From: Nilaparvata lugens
Lineage: Eukaryota > Arthropoda > Insecta > Hemiptera > Delphacidae
Direction: 5' to 3'
Length of the DNA stretch: 64,000 nucleotides
Assembly (NCBI RefSeq): GCF_014356525.2
Contig: NC_052505.1
Location: 13,247,098 to 13,311,097, forward strand
Within the stretch, counting starts at the first letter, position 1, and the number at the start of each line of letters is the position of its first letter. The notes under the pieces were generated by a model that was not told where the DNA came from, did not search any database, and saw only the letters and a list, made by a program, of their open reading frames with translations. Shown here piece after piece: positions 47,519 to 58,104 of the stretch. The position numbers were made by a program, and so were the translations under genes.

Positions 47519-47566
47519 TCTTGGGCGCCAGACGTCTTAGCCCCACGATGGGAGACGTCAGTTTTA
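47519..47566 (-). promoter_or_regulatory. Possible primer-binding region next to the 5' LTR
   Basis: Just inside the LTR boundary the minus strand reads CCCATCGTGGGGC (complement of 47540-47552), which partly resembles a lysine-tRNA 3'-end complement, and a little further in TGGCGCCCAAG (complement of 47520-47530), which starts with the TGG expected of a primer-binding site. Neither is a full 18-nt match as far as I can judge without tRNA sequences to compare. Position and composition fit; identity is uncertain. Confidence 0.3.
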
Positions 47567-47704
47567 TTAGAATGACCTATTCCACCCTCTAGGTTTACTA
47601 ATAATTGCGAAGTATTGCTACAACGCGGACTAGCTACAGCCGGGTATGGGTCGGGGTCGGTGACCGTATTGACTGGTGGAGATACCGGACCTACACTTCT
47701 CCCT

Positions 47705-48607
47705 CTATCCTGATTCTTTACCCTCTGCTTCTTTCGCGAGATTTTTACTTTCAGGGGAAGAGTGTTTGCCCGTGCCGTTGCTGGCCGATTCGGCCCTCGG
47801 CCTTTGGAATACAGGGTGGGTTTTAAGGGAGATTAAGATAACCCTATACAAGGAGACGGATCTGACTATCAGATCCCTACCAATAATTCTATTTATAAAG
47901 GTAGTACGCAATCTGAACCAACTGCGAATTGACGGCGAGCAAGCTGTACCTGCAAGCCCGGGATGTAGGTTTTCAATGGGGTTTAAGGTGAGAGCTATAG
48001 AGAATAGGGTGCAGGGTATGAGGTATACGGTATAAGGTATAGGGAACAGAGAATCAATAATAAGATTATTATTCTCTACAGCAAATAAATGTCTGCTCAA
48101 TAATCCGCAATCTGAGAATTGCGCTCTAGCTCTCAGCAAGCTGGACCTGCTAGCTAAATACAGTATATCAATTTCAATTAAGTGGCAATTAAAATTTAGA
48201 GGATAAGGTTTCAGGTGTAGGATTTCTGAATCGCGAGCCTGCAGCTGCGAAAGGATTTTCAGCAATTCTGGAACTGCTAAACAGGATTTCCGCACTAGTC
48301 TGATGACTGCGCGCCGGTTATTAAGGGCCAGTCTGTAACTGCCCTTAAGGGTATGGGAATCACTCTCAATCGTCCGAAACGCTTTTAAATTAATAGTCAG
48401 TATGTCGACTATTATGAGAGGATAGAAAAGATTTTTCACAGACACAGTCTGTAGAATAATATCGGGAAGACAACAGTCTGTCGTTGTCAGGGTAGGAAAG
48501 GATTTTTCCAGGTTTTTCCACAAGGAAAATATCGAGTCAGAGACTCCTAACTCAGGAAAAGATTTCAATAGACTTTTCCAAGTAATTGCCAGTCTAAGGA
48601 CTACCAC
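47705..48607 (-). other. 300-codon open frame inside the 5' LTR
   Basis: A 903-nt frame in the sense direction of the element, overlapping the hairpin array. The equivalent in the left LTR is split by small indels near 42495-42517 into 243- and 68-codon parts. It has no recognisable domain and an ordinary mixture of residues. A frame this long is unusual by chance, but the loss of the frame in the sister LTR argues against constraint. I list it as an open frame, not a gene. Confidence 0.25.
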
Positions 48608-49420
48608 AAGATCGATCTCTAATTTGCAACTGAGATCACGGGAAAATTCGTGAATTTTCCACAGGTAAAGCCAGCAAATAATATTTGCTATTAAAGAAGA
48701 CAGGTTTCTAAGAATTTTAGAAAGGATTCGCGGGTCTGAAAACCCGCGACTAGGACGATCTCGAATCTGAAACTGAGATCAGGAAGGATTTTAACACAGG
48801 AAGAATTAAGAGAAAGAAAGAGAAAGGATGCCGCAGTCTAGAAACTTCGGCGAGGAAGTCCTCAAGCTGTACCTGAGAGCTAGAAGGATTTTAGAATAGG
48901 GAAAGTGAAGAGAAAGAAAGAGAATGGACGTCGCAGTCTAGAAACTTCGACAAGGACGAACTCAAGCTGCACCTGAGTTCTCTAGGAAAAGGATTGGACT
49001 TTTCCTACTTGGAATTACAGCAAGTCAGAAACTGCTAAGCGAATTTAAAATACAGGGCCACTCTATAGTATGAAAACTAAGCAAGGAAAATTTACCATAA
49101 ATGATAATAATCTCTCTACAAGGATAAAATTAATCGAGAAAACTTTTCTCAAAAGGAACAGGGATTTTCCCACAAGAATAAAAATTAATTGAGAAAAACT
49201 ATTCTTAAAAAGGACAGGGATTTCCCTACAAGAATAAAAATTCAATGGAGAAAAATTACTCTTTAAACTAAAGGCCACCTTACTACAGAGAAGGAAAAAT
49301 ATACGGACTACCAGTCCTGACATACAATTACCTGAAATGACGTGGATACTGATACGGAGAATAGCGAACCGATTCCCACTTCCCGTATTATAATTAAAAA
49401 CGTCGTGAAGCGACAGAGTC
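47859..49420. repeat. Hairpin array, right LTR copy
   Basis: The same ordered series of inverted repeats as at 42393-43956. The few differences between the two LTRs fall mostly in loops and spacers, for example one extra A in the loop of the GATCTC/GAGATC hairpin near 48614 and a T-to-G change in the loop of the GGAAAAG/CTTTTCC hairpin near 48570. Both leave the stems intact. Confidence 0.75.
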
Positions 49421-49793
49421 GAGACTTATAAATTAAGTACTCAAAAATAATCCGCTATAAGAGCCTAGCTAAATTTCCCCACTCAACTATTTGTAGCACA
49501 AACTTGAGATCCCTTACAGGTTTCAAAACCAAGGATAACTCGTTCACCCCCAGTGATACGAATTTAGGAAAAATAACCAACAAGAAAGAAAATCCCCCAG
49601 GAAGTTCTATCTTCAAATACAGTCGGCAATTCGACATACAATATTCCATTCACTAAAATACAGAATAGAATATTAACCCTCTAGTACACCACTATTAGGA
49701 GCGCCGCTCGGAACGCAGCCGTACACGAACCCGTTCACCGAACAACTGCTTTCTCTCAGGTCTTCTTGGAGCTGCACCGGGTCGCTGAAAATT

Positions 49794-51346
49794 AGCCAAA
49801 CTTCGAAGTGAGATAGAGTCTGTAGAAATAGATTGCAAAGTTTGAAATTTGAGTCGGTCGATGCGTTTTCGATTGGCTGATTGTCTGTTGGGCTGACAGA
49901 CTGATTTTCGGGGTCGGCTGCAGAAATGGATGCTCAGCAACAGATGTTCCGGGTCACGACAATGACTCCACCTTTTCCAACCGAGAGCTCACAACGAATG
50001 AAGAGCATGCCACCAAGGGGAAAATGTGTTTCCTAAGGAAATTGTTTTTCTTCACTGGAACGTTTCGATTCTTCTGAGAAAACAAGAAGGAAAATATATT
50101 GAGGAAGAGTTGCCATTGTTTTCTGGCTGCCCCAGCACCAACTACCGACCGACATCGCTGCTATTTCAGATTCGTCTGTCTTTTGCGCTTCGCCGATTCT
50201 CATATTTCATGAATTTTATCGTTCTCCCTCATATGCACACTCGCTCCCCACATTCTCATATCATAGCGTGTGATTCATCTTGCAGACAAATTTCTTGCAA
50301 TTCACGGAATTGGTGTCATCACATCATCATTGAAACAATAAGGGCGAAATGTGATACACATTCATTTCCTCTCTATTTCCAGCTCCTTTCAACAGCTTTA
50401 TACAGCGTTTCCCTTCCCATGGCATTCTCACATATTAGATTAAAGGAAACTTATGAGTGTGAAACAAGAGAAATAGGAGTGAGAGCAATTCTCATTTGTT
50501 ATCATGGAATTGATAATTTTCGTGATCACGAGAGTACAGAAACTAAGAGTCAATTCGAAAAAAAATGTTTATGATACAATTTCAAATTCAATAAGGGAAA
50601 GAGAATTTTCCTATCATTTTTGTAAGCCTGACTGTGCAATTCATGTAGAGTACATGAGTTTGAAGCGTGAATCATGATCACTGGTTACTTACAGGCATTC
50701 CAAACTTGTCAATTATTTGAAATCCTTGACCATGGATTGACCTCCAGGTCACATTTGCAAATGATAGATGTTCCATGTAATGTAGTATTGTACCGAAGTG
50801 AGAAAAGCTGATTTGGAAAAGCCGATACTAAAAATGCATCTCACTAATTTTTGGCAATATACTATCTCTATCGCTCCATCATAAATAGAATTACAATAAT
50901 GGAACTGTGCAAATCTATTTTTAGTTCTCCGGGGCATTCACGATTCCCTCTTCAACAAATTAAGTGCTTTAAATCCCAAGAAGCTTAAAAATCACTTCCC
51001 ATGGAATCCATAAGATGAACATTTTCATTCCAGATATACACTTTTGCAGCTTTTGAAATGGTCTTATTTTTCCGATGCTTCCGGAGTATCTACGGCTTTG
51101 CTCTTGACACGGTCCAATTAAAATTTTCCTTTCTTGAAAATTGAAATTCTTGGAAATTTCAATCACTCGTTATGCTTGGGAAAAATAAGGGACTTAATTT
51201 TCATTTATCAATGGGTTTGAAGGCTTATGATTGAGGAATCTCTCACTGGATTCATTCATGAGTATCAGTTCAGTTTCATTTGAATCTTCTCGTTGAAAAT
51301 AACATTGGCTTTGATGTTCAATTCGTTCATTTAGTACTTAACTCTA
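49794..51346. repeat. Direct duplication, right copy with a 0.4-kb extra segment
   Basis: Matches 40946-42101, but contains an extra 399 bp at 50912-51310 (from AATCTATTTTTAGTTC to AACATTGGCT). The extra segment has no obvious target-site duplication or terminal repeats, so it may be ancestral sequence deleted from the left copy. The left boundary joins the truncated 5' LTR with 2 bp (AG) of microhomology. Confidence 0.9.
50026..50574 (+). other. 182-codon open frame in duplicated flank (right)
   Basis: Second copy of the frame at 41178-41726 with identical translation. The one substitution noticed within it (near 50438) is silent, since the affected arginine codon remains arginine. One silent change is too little to infer selection. 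Confidence 0.15.
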
Positions 51347-54300
51347 ACCACAAGCATGCTCTCTTACAAAGTTTGATTCAATAATTCAAAATGTAGTATG
51401 ATTGTGGTAAGAAATCAGATAAAAATTGGATGAGAGAGCTATCTGCACCCAAATGATGTATGTTGGAATGTAAAAATCCTAGCCTACTTCAAAAGAAAAT
51501 GTACAATACTGTGTATTGCTCTACTTGTTTTTACTGTATTCTCTGTCAATACTATATTTCTTATCTTGCATCAATAAGGATTGTGCTTAGAACCATAAAT
51601 ATAGGCCGAGTAAGAAATAGAACCAATGAATGAAATTATTTATCAAAAATCATACCAGAGACAAAATCTTATAACATAATTTCATCAAATTCTTTATTCA
51701 TTCAAATGTTCATTTGACACGAATAGGTATTGGATTGACCAATGCTAATACTCTGAATTGGTCAGATTTCACGTAATTGTTCCTATTAAATTTAATCAAT
51801 TGAGGAAAAAATAGCCGTACAATGAATCGCTCTGAGGGAGAACCATAAGAGTTTATAGCACTGCAGAAATAGATATCCAGGAAGGGTCGACGCAACACGT
51901 ATTAAAATTTACATTCTCCCCCAACACTAACGCTTTTCGGTTTCTCTACCCTTTTCCCCTCTATCACATCATGTCATGCAATATGCGTATGAATAGTAGG
52001 TATTGAAACTGTGGATACTGTATAGCGTTAACAAAGGACCTTGTTTACTAATAAACGCGAGACAAGTTGTGAGTGGCTAGATGCAATGCCTGAAGGTTAT
52101 GAGTGCAGCAGAAATGTTGTTACAAAACACTCCCCCCCCCGCCACCATCATTGCAGTTGCAACTGAGAGTTATGACATTACACAGAAATGCCGCATACTG
52201 CAGAGGAGCTTACTTCTGACAAAGTGCACCTTCTACCACACAACACAGATTGAACCAGCTCGCACTGATATTACGCACGTGTTACGAGATCACGTGTCGT
52301 TAGGCACGCGCACGAGATTGTACAAATTACAAAATAGAAAGTAACCGACAAAGAATATTGTTTAGTATGTTTGGTGTACAACTTTTCGTAATTTGGGCAC
52401 GGAGTGAGAGACAATATCCTTATATTGTACTCATTGTTCTTAATATACCGTAATGTTGGTTTTTCCTTATTTTGTGCTCTGAGCTTTGAGATGCTCCATA
52501 ACTATGAAAAAATAAACACGAGAAAATCACCGATGTGTCAGGAATTTGTAAACTGTGTTTCGTCTGGTCCGAATATTTTTTGAGTCCACCAACTATTTTC
52601 GTATTCAGAAAACATTCCCTGCGGATGATAGAATAGAAGTTCATAACAGTTCCATAATAATTTTTCAACTGAAATAAAATTTAATCTTGAAAAAAATTTC
52701 CACTGTTATTCACCAGTAGCTTTCCTACTGTTTATGTTCTCAGTGTAACCGATAGTTGGAGGTAAGGTTTGTTTTCAATCAATGTATTATTATTAATTCA
52801 AGCATTCGAGGCACGACTGGTAAAGTATAAAATACTCGTTTACTGATGTAGACACCGTAAATCAATATATCAATATAATATCGATGTATACATTCACTAA
52901 TATAGTAATTAATATTCCACACAGGATGTAAATTTATAAAATATTTTCCCAGTTATCCTCTGATAAAGGGATGATATGGAGATTCCAATTTCAAATGTTC
53001 ACCTACCTTGAATTGAATATCTAAATTCTGAAGACAGATATATCCACTCATTTACTCTCCACTGCGATTGATGAAACAAAGTCGAAAGTAAAGTACAGAA
53101 CTTGCCAAGCTCACAACCTATTAATCTTTTAGGCCTGAAAATCAATTTCGAATTTGATCAGATTAGATTATAGTGTCAATCAGAGTCAGTCTTTCAATTA
53201 GAGTATGAAAAAGAGGTTATTCTTTTGAGCAAGAGATCTTTTTTAATTTGATAGTATTTAACTGGTTATATTGAGTTATTTCGTAAAAATATATAAAAAC
53301 GATTTCACAGTGTGATGTATTGGAGGTTGTGGAAATAGAATACAGTTTGATTCGATGGGATCAATTCAGATAAGCTCATTCAGTGTTGGAAGCATCTACT
53401 CCTACAATCAACATTTCTTTTGACATCTAATTTTAGAGGTTATCATTGTGGTCAGAGAATAGAATGTTATGAATCCATTTCTAGGTGCTTGTTAGTTTTG
53501 GAAAATTCAATCTCAGATTTTCCCTTGACTTGATTTCATATAAGAGTTATCGATCAAGATGCTTCAACTTCCGTAAATTATAGCTCAATAATCTTGAATA
53601 TACTGTAGCTCCATAAGAGAGATACAAGTTTTCGTGCTGCATCACTCTCTGATAGGAAATGATTTCGATAGCTGTTGATGATTCCCCATGAACTTCCATC
53701 GACTGAAAAGAGCTAAGATGGAAAGGAAGAAATTGCTTCCGTTCCTTGAAATATTGCAGACAGCAGAGAAAAACATATAAAAATTAAAGTTTGATAACGG
53801 AAGCTCTCAGGCTGCTTTGAAGCAAACCGTCTTCTACTTTACGACTCAGTTATGACGTCACAGAAATACGGATGAAGGAGAATAAAAAGGCAATATGCCA
53901 TCTAAAGATTTCTTCTCTCCTGTAATCGATAGAGGAAATTGAAGTCTGGTCGGTTGGCTCAATGATTCCTGCTCAACTCATCAACAGTAGAGAAATCTCT
54001 CTCAATGATCTTCAAAATCACTGTTTTGGGTTGAACAATGATGTATTAAACCGATAAATGCTCTATGAAATGTCGAAAAAACAATAAATACAAAACTGTC
54101 ACTGATGCAGTAAACTCTTTCTTGATCGGAGATCCTAGAACATGTTTGACAGAATAATTTGTAAATGTAGCTCTGATTAAACGATTTTCCAGATGGAAAG
54201 TTTGTTCAATCAATTCAATCGAAGCGAGTTGTTCAGAGTTGAATTCAATTTATCCACTTGCTACAAACGCGTGCAGGCATTAATGTGTCCTCAATTATCG

Positions 54301-56076
54301 AGCCAGCAACCTGATTGGAAAGGTTAATAACAGGCGGGCGGAAACATTTCAAACACTGATGTCATTTTCATACATGCAGGATGGAGTTTAATTGCTTGGC
54401 TTGGAAGCCGATCGCGAATCGTCTCAAACAAACAAACCGATAGAAGAACGGGGTGTTCTAATCAACACGAAACAAAGCCTAATTCTACTGATGGTGTTGT
54501 GCTCTAGCTGAGGATTATTCTTTGTAATTGTCCACATAAAAGATCAATGGAGCATAGCCAATTAAAATCAAGCTCAGGGAACGAATTAGTATTAGTGATC
54601 ATGCGATAAATAGATAGGCTACTCTTTGATAGAATTCTCACATAGCTACATAGGATTTATCCCCTCACTGAATTGGAATGATTTTTCAGAAACGAACGTT
54701 TATATGTATGTATTATATGTATCTTATCTTATCTAATCAATGATAATTTTACTTATTGATGAGTAATTGTTAAAATAACGTGATGTGTTGATAAAAGTGC
54801 ATGATTTGATTTTTCACATTGATCTTATGAGAAATCAATTTCAATATTGCTAAAAGCTTCTGCACACTCTGGAATCTTATTGGAAAAGATATTGCGATAT
54901 TTTAATTAAGAGTCCTTAGAGATTGAATCGTTATCAACAGTGGAGTTATCGCACGAATCAATAATAACATAATAGTTGAAAAATTCCGAATTCATTCACA
55001 ATGAAACTATTCGATAGGTTTTTAAAATGGAAAATCACAAAGGAGTTCACATTTAGTGTTCATCGGAGTTCGAAGAATTAAGTTCTCTGTTAACTAGCTT
55101 AATACTTCCAACCAAGTAATTGGATTATGTGGCTGTATTATGGCTCGTTACAAGAGAGCATTCGCATTCTGAGCTGAGATATCTAATCTATAAATCACCT
55201 CTCTCATTACATTCTGAGGTCTAGAGAGAGAAATACCTTCCAAGGTAGCTTTCGTGATTTCAAAACCGTGTGGTAAAAAGCATATAAAATATTCCCATGA
55301 AAGAGAGTTTGCATTTTGGGGTTCTGCAACGCAGCCAGAAAGGATTACACCTTCTGTTTGGCTACAGGGCGGAAGCGAAATGGGAAAAGTTACATGAATG
55401 CTAACGATAGTAGCTCCTTGCAGTTGCGAAAATGTTAACCCTTTGATGCAGATAAAAGCTAGAAGGGGACCATTTCCATAATGTATTTGTGTTTTGCATA
55501 TCAACACCGTGAAACTGGTTGCTGTTATGCTTGCAATGCTATCAGCTACAACGGAAGCCGTTGATGATCACATTTGTAGCCATTGTATTTGATGGGACGC
55601 GAGTCTTCCATGCTCTCTATAATAAGAATAACGCCGTGGGAAAGCTTGCCAACTACTTTTCTCAGCTCCAAGCATAGTTTTATCCAGTTTATACTAGAGT
55701 ATGATAAGACGAATTGCATCATATTTTCAGGGACTATATGAGAATGCAAAGTAAGATATCTAGATATATGGTTCAACATCGTTGATCAAGAATGTTTGTT
55801 GTAATCAAAGTATGTCTCACATCCTGTGTTAAACAGGATAATAAATCACCAAGTGTCTCGAGTAGATAGACAACAAAATTAAAATTTCTGTTCACCTCAA
55901 TCTCATTATTCCATTGTTGACCTATGATGCATTATTATTATTCTATCAAAAGCAAACCTTGTAGATTGTTGATTCAGTACCCAAATAATAAATTGTTGAA
56001 ATTCTTGTTTTGCTAACTCACTCACAATACAAAAAACTTTTTCAAATAAGACTCATTATGTAAGATCCTTCGAGAT
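51347..56076. other. No gene supported
   Basis: 4.7 kb of AT-rich DNA with short frames only (82-119 codons; the longest, 55148-55507 minus, has no domain). A run of ten Cs occurs at 52132-52141. It would be the 3' part of the proposed long intron. Confidence 0.5.
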
Positions 56077-56236
56077 CCTTATTATGAAGGAATATTTTCA
56101 TAGGACTTAGGGAATGTTATCAACCTGCTTCAAATCAGTGTTTTGTTCTATTTTTTCCTTATTATGAAGGAATATTTTCATAGGACTTAGGAAATGTTAT
56201 CAACCTGCTTCAAATCAGTATTTTATTCTATTTCTA
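56077..56236. repeat. 80-bp tandem duplication
   Basis: Units 56077-56156 and 56157-56236, both starting CCTTATTATGAAGGAATATT and containing ATCAACCTGCTTCAAATCAG. Only a few differences. It lies about 330 bp upstream of the Cys-rich exon. Confidence 0.92.
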
Positions 56237-56562
56237 TATTTTGTTAGATTTTTCCAATTCACTCGTCTTTTTAGGGCTACTGAGATTACTGCTACACGAT
56301 GAAAGTTATCAAGTACCCTTTTATTTTATCACAACACAATTATGTTGTTTATTTATACTATTTTAATTTTGAAATGGCTCTTGAATATTTAAAAACTAGC
56401 TATGTTGTAAAAAAATGAGAGAGTACTTGATCATTGTTATTGTGGTTCAATAGATGTTTCTTATTTTACAGAATGTTTCAAATTAGATTTTCTATCAATT
56501 GAATGAATACGATCGAATGTTTCAAATTGGACTATTTATCAATCGAATCCTGTTTTTTGCAG

Positions 56563-56724
56563 GCCAAATCGATCTATGGACACAGAAAGCGTCAGGGTGT
56601 CCATGTTCATACGCCCCCGACAAGAACGACTGCGCCTGTTGTGTCCAAGATGGCGGCTGTCACTGCGGGGAGGATTCTCCGCACCGCTGCGCCCAGTGTG
56701 GCCTCACCCAATATTGCACATCCA
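56563..56724 (+). CDS. Internal exon encoding a cysteine-rich extracellular-type segment
   Basis: A 162-nt segment, markedly richer in GC than its surroundings, is bounded by a strong acceptor (TGTTTTTTGCAG, ending 56562) and a strong donor (GTGAGT at 56725). It is phase 1 to phase 1, so it is symmetric. The frame encodes about 54 residues with eleven cysteines: GCPC, then DCACC, GGCHCG, RCAQCG and QYCTS. This spacing suggests a small disulphide-rich or metal-binding module, as in secreted or receptor-type proteins; I do not recognise the family. Its phase fits the exon ending at 21168, which would add a hydrophobic leader directly upstream. The partner exon on the 3' side was not found in the rest of the window. 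GC content, splice sites and Cys spacing together make a real exon likely. The frame remains open upstream of the acceptor, which I take as chance. Confidence 0.65.
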
Positions 56725-57926
56725 GTGAGTATTATCAACACAACTACATAAAACTAGATTTAGACCCGATTCCATCGGAAAAAAAGCTTTGAGCGATAGC
56801 TGAATCTGAATCAACAAAGAAATCATACTACATAATACTGAACCAATTTAAAATCTATCTGACTCGTCCCAACTGCCGCGCAATCCTAGTTTTTGTTTTT
56901 GGGGAAATCGTGCCTAACTGTTCGAATTGAATGATAAACATTGGAATATTCCCATCTCTCACTGTATGGAATCTAGACTCCAACCTATAAACACTTATGA
57001 CTACAAGTAATCGTCATGTTAGTATTTCAAATCCATAAGATACATTTTTCAAAAATGTTTCATGGATTAGGAGTTCCCTAGTAAGAAAAGAAACAGGAAT
57101 TGGTTCAAAACTATTCTCAAGAATGTATCATGGATAAAGAGTTTCCTAATGAGAAAAGAAACGGAAATTGGTTTTGTAACTATATTGTAAAGATAGTAAA
57201 AATATTTGAAGTTGAGGAAAAATAACTGGGGCGAATGACAAATGGAATAACTATCTGATCCGACTAAGCTACTGAGACAATTGTTACTAGAAAATATCTT
57301 ATGATCTGTTTAAACAAAATCAACTGTAACAACGGAACAATGAAAAATGGATTGAAATTCTCCATGAGTTCTAGTTGCGATACCGAATGGAAAAGTTGAC
57401 AAACGTGAATTGAGAAGTTGACAAAACGTACTCTGTGTTACTGCATTTTGATGGGATACATTTTTTCTTGTTCCATGATTTGAGAATACGAATATGAAAT
57501 ACCGAATATTTATGCTACAATGAGAACAACCATTTTGTACCCTTGTCAATAAAATTTCTCTAATCAATATGCACAAATGCAAAGAGTGTTTATAATAGAT
57601 TCATCATCATAAATTTGAGGTATAGGCTAAATTCCATGTGGATTTAGGGAGAAAAGTCTTAGCTCTTCAATCTTTGTTTTGAACTGGTCTCTGAATGGGG
57701 AAATTCAGGATTATTGATGGTTTAGTGGCTAAAAGTGGCCTCAGGATCAGACGGATAAACAGTTGATTATATCAATATTGTGTGTAGGCGCAAGGTTCTT
57801 CATCCAACAATGGTGCAGATGTAGTCGAACAAGGTATTATCTTCAAATAGCGACAAGAAGAGTTAAGCCCTTTCGTGCCAGATCGCAAGCAGCCTCACGC
57901 ATGTACACTCACAAGCACACGCAAAC
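56725..57926. other. No gene seen after the Cys-rich exon
   Basis: AT-rich, starting with the GTGAGT donor. Two diverged copies of a short block (AAATGTTTCATGGATTAGGAG near 57053, AATGTATCATGGATAAAGAG near 57121) form a weak ~67-bp tandem repeat. Confidence 0.45.
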
Positions 57927-58104
57927 CTCCTCCTCCACAAAATCATCCTCCTCAACTTCCTCCTTATCATTCTTCCCCTCCTGCTCACATTCATTCTCAT
58001 CCTTCTTCCTTCTCCTCCCCTTCCTCCTTCTCCTCCTCCTCGTTCTTCTCTCCTCCTTCTTCTTCTCCTCCTCCTGCTCCACCTCCTCCTCAGCATCATC
58101 TCAA
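57927..58104. repeat. Strongly pyrimidine-rich tract, TCC-type low complexity
   Basis: About 180 bp almost without G on the + strand, built from CTCCTCC and TTCTTCC runs. Both strands are open because of composition, giving Ser/Pro-rich or Arg-rich frames. It lies 1.2 kb downstream of the Cys-rich exon. Such tracts can form triplex DNA; here nothing shows a function. Confidence 0.85.

Larger units (their letters stand above)
42102..49795 (-). mobile_element. LTR retrotransposon encoding only Gag and protease (Ty3/gypsy-like), 7.7 kb
   Basis: Two direct repeats sharing 2.2 kb (42102-44324 and 47567-49795) enclose about 3.2 kb with one long minus-strand ORF of Gag-protease type. No reverse transcriptase, RNase H or integrase is present anywhere in the element, so it must rely on a partner for mobility. 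The shared LTR parts differ at only about 15 positions in 2.2 kb by eye, so the copy is young. In minus orientation a purine tract AGGAGTGGGG (44746-44755) followed by TGTCACAAAG (from 44745) looks like PPT plus true LTR start. The 3' LTR would then be 42102-44745 (about 2.64 kb) and the 5' LTR on the right would have lost its first ~420 bp where host sequence begins at 49795. Gag-only LTR elements are known in plants as TR-GAG; this would be an insect counterpart. Confidence 0.85.
47567..49795 (-). repeat. 5' LTR, truncated at its outer end
   Basis: Matches 42102-44324 almost base for base. At its outer end homology stops at 49795, where host-derived sequence identical to 40946 onward begins; the two share AG at the breakpoint. 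If the left LTR is complete to 44745, this copy lacks the outermost ~420 bp (start of U3). It includes the hairpin array (about 47859-49420) and an intact 300-codon frame at 47705-48607. Confidence 0.8.
21169..56562 (+). other. Putative 35.4-kb repeat-filled intron
   Basis: If the exons ending at 21168 and starting at 56563 belong together, this interval is one intron with GT...AG ends and matching phase. It holds the foldback element at 21.8 kb, the TIR element at 24.8 kb, the tandem duplication at 29-33.8 kb and the LTR element at 42-50 kb. No other convincing exon on the + strand was seen inside. Long first introns with nested transposons are common in large hemipteran genomes. The join is inferred only from phase, orientation and complementary content (leader plus ectodomain). 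Confidence 0.3.

Noticed and set aside
55148..55507. 119-codon minus frame
   Set aside because: No domain, no splice sites, composition like other chance frames.
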